From: Pyramidobacter sp.
Lineage (GTDB): Bacteria; Synergistota; Synergistia; Synergistales; Dethiosulfovibrionaceae
Length of the DNA: 8,291 nucleotides
Direction of reading: 5' to 3'
Assembly (NCBI GenBank): GCA_017940445.1
Contig: JAGAYQ010000407.1
Coordinates: 1 to 8,291 of the forward strand
In this document: piece by piece, positions 4,791 through 8,291 of the stretch
How positions within the stretch are numbered: position 1 is the stretch's first letter
Layout of the letters: each line of letters opens with the position of its first letter
Notes under the pieces: generated by a model
Database searches by the model: none
Seen by the model: the letters and a program-made list of their open reading frames with translations, nothing else
Told to the model about the DNA's origin: nothing
Translations under genes and position numbers: made by a program

Positions 4791-5885
4791 ATGGAGCTGG
4801 GGCCTAATTTTCTCAGTGCTATTAAAATGCTCGCTGACGAACGGAACCTTTCGGAAGAGGTGATCCTCACGAGCGTGGAAGCGGCGCTTGCGACCGCATA
4901 CAGGAAATTTCGCGAAAGCAAGCACGACCCGGTCGTGACGATCGACCGGACCAGCGGTACTGTTGCCATCAACGATGTCCGCAAAGTGACCGACGAGGAG
5001 ATTCCCGGCGAAAGCGAAGTCAGCGTCGAGCAGGCCCGTGAGCTTGGGTATCCCGACGCCGTTCCCGGCGATCTGGTGAAGGTCCCCGTTCTCGAAAGCC
5101 CTGCCAAGTTTGGGCGCATCGCCGCGCAGACTGCCCGGCAGGTCATCACTCAGCGGCTTAAAGACGCCGAGCGCGAAATCGTATATAATGAGTTCAACGA
5201 CAAGATCGGCGATCTCGTTACCGCGACCATCTTCAAAAACGAGGGAGATCAGATCATCGTCCGCCTCAGCGACCGCAACGAGGCCGTGCTGCCCCGCGAG
5301 GAGCGGATAGCCGGTGAAAGCTACGAGCCCGGTTCAAGCATGAAGTTCTTCCTTCTTGATGTGCGCCAGTCCGGCCGCGGTCCCAGGATCATCGTCTCGC
5401 GCACGCATCCCGGCCTGCTTCGCAAGCTGTTGGAGCTGGAGATCCCCGAGATCCACGACGGCACCGTCGAGATCAAGAGCATTGTCCGCGAGGCCGGTGC
5501 GCGTGCAAAAGTAGCCGTAGCTTCGTCGAATCCCGACGTTGATCCCGTCGGAGCCTGCGTCGGCAGCAGCGGTGCGCGGATCAGAAATATCAGCAGCGAG
5601 CTCTGCGAGGAGAAGATCGACATCATCATCTGGAGCGAAGATCCACTCGAGTTCATCAAAAATGCGCTCTCTCCCGCAAAGGTCATCAGCGCCGAAGAGG
5701 TGGCTGGCCAGGAACGGACGGCGAAGGTCTATGCGCCCGCTGATCAGCTCTCGCTGGCGATCGGCAAGGCCGGACAGAATGTTCGCCTCGCGGCGCGCCT
5801 TACCGGCTGGAAGGTCGATATCAATCCCGTCGGCGGTGATGCATCAGCAGAAAACGATACGGCTGCTGCGGAGGCGAAGGATTGA
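4791..5885 (+). CDS. nusA: Transcription elongation/termination factor NusA
   Basis: NusA binds RNA polymerase and nascent RNA, promoting pausing, intrinsic termination and antitermination complexes. The 364-aa protein has the order NTD (1 to about 130), S1 domain (about 138-195, GDLVTATIFKNEGDQIIVRL), KH1 (about 205-300, loop GSSG at 258-261 where most NusAs have a basic residue) and KH2 (about 305-350, AIGKAGQN with GKAG at 325-328). It lacks the C-terminal acidic repeats of enterobacterial NusA, as is normal in Gram-positives and many other phyla; a short Ala/Glu/Asp tail follows KH2. GGAGG at 4774-4778 lies 12 nt before the ATG, inside the end of rimP. Its stop TGA overlaps the UUG start of the next gene, implying coupled translation. 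NusA may also control this operon through the leader hairpin. Confidence 0.97.
   Translation: MELGPNFLSAIKMLADERNLSEEVILTSVEAALATAYRKFRESKHDPVVTIDRTSGTVAINDVRKVTDEEIPGESEVSVEQARELGYPDAVPGDLVKVPVLESPAKFGRIAAQTARQVITQRLKDAEREIVYNEFNDKIGDLVTATIFKNEGDQIIVRLSDRNEAVLPREERIAGESYEPGSSMKFFLLDVRQSGRGPRIIVSRTHPGLLRKLLELEIPEIHDGTVEIKSIVREAGARAKVAVASSNPDVDPVGACVGSSGARIRNISSELCEEKIDIIIWSEDPLEFIKNALSPAKVISAEEVAGQERTAKVYAPADQLSLAIGKAGQNVRLAARLTGWKVDINPVGGDASAENDTAAAEAKD
5870..5874 (+). promoter_or_regulatory. GGAGG ribosome binding site for the rnpM/L7Ae UUG start
   Basis: GGAGG sits inside the last codons of nusA, 7 nt before TTG at 5882. The start and the nusA stop share TTGA, so ribosomes ending nusA are well placed to restart here. 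Confidence 0.7.
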
Positions 5886-6493
5886 GACGTTCCAGAAATC
5901 CCCGGTCATGCGTCGCCTGCAAGCGTGAGCGCCCTCCGCGCGAGATGCTCCGTGTAGTGCGTACGCCCGAAGGCGAAGCGCTTCTCGACGAAGCCGGGCG
6001 ACAGTCGGGCAGAGGTGCCTATGTGTGCCCTGAGCCGCAGTGCGTGACGCTCTGTCTGAAAAAGCGCCTGCTGGAAAAATCGCTCAAGTGCGAGATCCCT
6101 GAGCAGGTGAAAGATCGGCTGAAGGAACTGGCGCATGTGAGCGAGAGCGACTTGGCCGCTGCCGACGGAGCGCTTATGGACGATGTGAAGTCGACGCTCA
6201 GTCTTGCCCGACGTGCCGGCGAACTGGTGATCGGGCAGGACCGAGTGCTCGACGCTCTTTCAGCGGGACAGCTGCTGCTGGTGCTGCTGACGCACGACCA
6301 TTCGGAAACACTTGCGCGCTCGCTTGCATCCCGTGAGGCGGATACGCGCGTTTTGACAGAGGTAAGCCGTCTGGAACTCGGACACCTTTTGGGCCTGCGA
6401 CAGGCTCAGATCGTTGCGCTCCCGGCGAAGAGCGGCTTTGCGAAGAAACTGATGGAACTGCTTCCGGAAGAAGGAGGAAATGCCGTTGAGTAA
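5882..6493 (+). CDS. RnpM/YlxR domain fused to an L7Ae/YlxQ-like RNA-binding domain
   Basis: A 203-aa two-domain RNA-binding protein. Residues 1 to about 85 are YlxR (DUF448, now RnpM, reported to bind and modulate RNase P RNA in Bacillus). The motif RSCVACKRERPPREMLRVVR (8-27) and GRGAYVCP (43-50) are diagnostic. Residues about 102-195 resemble L7Ae/L30e-type YlxQ proteins, with LSLARRAGELVIGQD (107-120 region), an L-rich central strand and a C-terminal helix. In Bacillus and Clostridia these are two genes, ylxR and ylxQ, at this exact place; here they are one reading frame, as also known in Alphaproteobacteria. The start is a UUG overlapping the nusA stop by 4 nt, chosen because GGAGG lies 7 nt upstream and MRRSRNPRSC is the normal YlxR N-terminus. 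The next gene's start lies within its last codons. Confidence 0.88.
   Translation: MRRSRNPRSCVACKRERPPREMLRVVRTPEGEALLDEAGRQSGRGAYVCPEPQCVTLCLKKRLLEKSLKCEIPEQVKDRLKELAHVSESDLAAADGALMDDVKSTLSLARRAGELVIGQDRVLDALSAGQLLLVLLTHDHSETLARSLASREADTRVLTEVSRLELGHLLGLRQAQIVALPAKSGFAKKLMELLPEEGGNAVE
6473..6477 (+). promoter_or_regulatory. GGAGG ribosome binding site that selects the infB UUG start
   Basis: GGAGG is 8 nt from TTG at 6486, only 2 nt from ATG at 6480 and 17 nt from ATG at 6495. Spacing therefore favours the UUG, which also yields the common IF2 N-terminus MSKxRVYELAK. Confidence 0.7.
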
Positions 6494-8291
6494 GATGAGA
6501 GTTTATGAGCTTGCGAAGCTGCTCGAGATCAACAATAAGGATCTGCTGGCGCTGATGGCGGAACTGAATATCTCTGTCAAGTCGCATATGAGCACGATCG
6601 ACGACGACGAGATCCAGACCATTGAAAAGGCGCTTGAAAAGGGCAAAAAGGCGGAAGAGCCGGCTGAACCGGTCAAGGAACCTGAAAAGCCGAAGGCTCC
6701 CGAAAAGAAGGCTGAACAGCCCAAGAAGCCTGAACCTGCGCCGCAGAAGCAGGAAAAGAAAAGCCTGAAGATCGCCCATGACCGCAGCGTCAAGGACCTG
6801 GCCGACGCTCTTGGCATTTCCGCCGGACAGGCCGTCAAGCATCTTATGGCTGCGGGAATGATGACTCCCGCTTCTGCTCCTCTGAACGACGACATCCTCC
6901 TGATCCTCAGCGATGCCTGCAATGCCGACATCGACTGGGACGAGCCGGCGGAAGCGGAAAAAGCTCCCGAGCAGAAGCCGCAGCAGTCCGGCAAGACGCC
7001 TCTGCGCGGCACGCACCTTCAGCCCCGTTCGCCCATCGTCACTGTCATGGGACACGTCGATCATGGCAAGACCTCGCTGCTTGATGCCATTCGCAAGACC
7101 AACGTGACGGCCCGTGAAGCAGGCGGAATCACTCAGCATATCGGTGCCTCTCACATCACCTACAACGGCAAGGACATCGTTTTCCTCGACACCCCCGGCC
7201 ATGAGGCGTTTACCTCAATGCGCGCACGCGGTGCCCAGTGCACTGACATCGCTGTCCTCGTGGTGGCTGCCGACGACGGCGTCATGCCTCAGACGATCGA
7301 AGCCATCAACCACGCCAAGGCTGCTGAAGTCCCCATTATCGTCGCTATCAACAAATGCGACAAGCCGGCGGCCAACCCTCAGCAGGTCATGCAGGAGCTC
7401 AGCGGTTACGGACTTGTTGCCGAAGCCTGGGGCGGCGATACCGTCATGGTCGAGATCTCCGCAAAATCGGGCAAGAACATCGACCAGCTTCTTGAAATGA
7501 TCTCCCTTGTAGCAGAGATGGAAGAGCTCAAGGCCGATCCGACCGTTTCGCCGGAGGGCGTCGTCATCGAAGCGCGGCTTGACAAGGGCCGCGGTCCCAT
7601 GGCATCCGTCATCGTACAGCAGGGCACGCTGCGCACCGGTGACCTGATCCTCTTTGACAGCTGCTGGGGCAAAGTGCGCGCCATGCTCAACGACACCGGC
7701 AAGCAGGTGAAGGAAGCGGGGCCGAGTACGGCTGTCGAGCTCCTTGGCCTGACCGGCGTTCCGCAGCCCGGTGAGCATTTCAAGCAGATCGGCAGCGAAA
7801 AGGAAGCCAGAGACCATTTCTCGGCCCTTGAGGCTGAGCGCCGCGAAAGCCAGAACTCTGCCGCCGTCAAGCGCATGACCCTTGAAGACCTCTACAGCCA
7901 GGTCCAGGAAGGCGAGAAGCCCGTGCTCAATCTCGTCATCAAGTGCGACGTTCAGGGCACGATCGAAGCCATCGTCGGCTCTCTTGAGAAGCTGGCAACC
8001 GGTGAAGTCGGCGTCAACATCGTGCATGCCGCAGTCGGCCGCATCTCTGAGTCCGACATCATGCTCGCCACGGCTTCAAACGCGATCGTCGTGGGATTCA
8101 ATGTTCGCCCGGAGGCAAACGCCCAGAAGCTGGCTGAAAAAGAAAAGGTTCAGATCCGCCTTTACAGCATTATTTATGAAATCATCGACGATGTGAAGGC
8201 GGCCATGGAAGGACTTCTCAAGCCGGAGATCCGCGAGAACACGCTCGGCGAAGTCGAGATCCGCAAGATCTTCAAGGCTCCCAAGGTCGGC
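6486..8291 (+). CDS. infB: Translation initiation factor IF-2, 3' truncated by window edge
   Basis: GTPase that positions fMet-tRNA on the 30S subunit and promotes subunit joining. 602 codons are visible, with no stop before the window edge. The N-terminus ([20 protein letters not shown]) is an IF2_N domain, followed by a Lys/Glu/Pro-rich linker (about 55-95) and a second IF2_N-like segment (about 98-145). The G domain shows G1 GHVDHGKT (189-196), GITQHIGA (switch I), G3 DTPGH (235-239), G4 NKCD (289-292; Cys where Ile, Met or Leu is usual) and G5 SAK (325-327). Domains II and III follow, including [20 protein letters not shown] and the [13 protein letters not shown] segment. The region before the G domain is short (188 aa) compared with E. 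coli. The start UUG lies 8 bp before the end of the preceding gene, overlapping it; ATG 6480 or 6495 are alternatives. Confidence 0.95.
   Translation, partial: MSKMRVYELAKLLEINNKDLLALMAELNISVKSHMSTIDDDEIQTIEKALEKGKKAEEPAEPVKEPEKPKAPEKKAEQPKKPEPAPQKQEKKSLKIAHDRSVKDLADALGISAGQAVKHLMAAGMMTPASAPLNDDILLILSDACNADIDWDEPAEAEKAPEQKPQQSGKTPLRGTHLQPRSPIVTVMGHVDHGKTSLLDAIRKTNVTAREAGGITQHIGASHITYNGKDIVFLDTPGHEAFTSMRARGAQCTDIAVLVVAADDGVMPQTIEAINHAKAAEVPIIVAINKCDKPAANPQQVMQELSGYGLVAEAWGGDTVMVEISAKSGKNIDQLLEMISLVAEMEELKADPTVSPEGVVIEARLDKGRGPMASVIVQQGTLRTGDLILFDSCWGKVRAMLNDTGKQVKEAGPSTAVELLGLTGVPQPGEHFKQIGSEKEARDHFSALEAERRESQNSAAVKRMTLEDLYSQVQEGEKPVLNLVIKCDVQGTIEAIVGSLEKLATGEVGVNIVHAAVGRISESDIMLATASNAIVVGFNVRPEANAQKLAEKEKVQIRLYSIIYEIIDDVKAAMEGLLKPEIRENTLGEVEIRKIFKAPKVG

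Noticed and set aside
6198..7202. 334-codon antisense frame opposite rnpM/L7Ae and infB, and a 270-codon one at 7215-8027
   Set aside because: They lie opposite clearly identified conserved genes in GC-rich DNA, have low-complexity Leu/Arg/Phe-rich content and no recognised motif; they are shadow frames.

Overview
The window carries seven protein genes, all on the + strand: the 3' end of an rlmD-type 23S rRNA methyltransferase, a CatA-like acetyltransferase, a GrpB-family protein, a ferredoxin-fused aldo/keto reductase, and the translation operon rimP-nusA-rnpM/L7Ae-infB. infB runs off the right edge. No tRNA, rRNA or CRISPR array was seen. The flanking genes are GC-rich (39/60 G+C in 5401-5460). 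The organism is probably an anaerobe: the reductase carries two [4Fe-4S] motifs, and the operon order is the bacterial rimP-nusA-ylxR-infB order with YlxR fused to an L7Ae-like domain. A Synergistota bacterium (Pyramidobacter/Cloacibacillus-like) is my best guess, at low confidence; a GC-rich Firmicute is possible.

Left region (1-2835): rlmD ends at 1320. It is followed by two AT-rich single-gene segments (22/60 G+C in 1381-1440, 21/60 in 2401-2460). Their edges are marked by three direct copies of the rlmD codons for V-E-T-V: TTGAGACGGT at 1244-1253, TCGAGACGGT at 2046-2055 and TTGAGACGGT at 2777-2786. After the third copy the base composition returns to GC-rich (34/60 in 2787-2846), and the following codons read like an RlmD C-terminus (ETVCALSHR...), ending at 2835. 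The simplest reading is that two small cassettes, one with the CatA-like gene (802 bp) and one with grpB (731 bp), integrated in tandem into the rlmD 3' end. The displaced native tail would lie at 2777-2835. Neither cassette encodes a recombinase. Each gene also contains a striking inverted repeat within its coding sequence. This is the most interesting part of the window.

Middle (2836-4170): an aldo/keto reductase gene with a strong ribosome binding site; no clear promoter or terminator of its own was found.

Right region (4171-8291): a sigma70-type promoter lies at 4171-4199. An intrinsic-terminator-like hairpin follows in the leader at 4228-4258, before rimP, and is a candidate attenuator. 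rimP, nusA, rnpM/L7Ae and infB are tightly packed. The last two appear to start at UUG codons that overlap, or sit just before, the end of the preceding gene, each with a GGAGG at ideal distance. These genes serve 30S maturation (RimP), transcription elongation and termination (NusA), RNA binding/RNase P modulation (RnpM/YlxR) and translation initiation (IF2).
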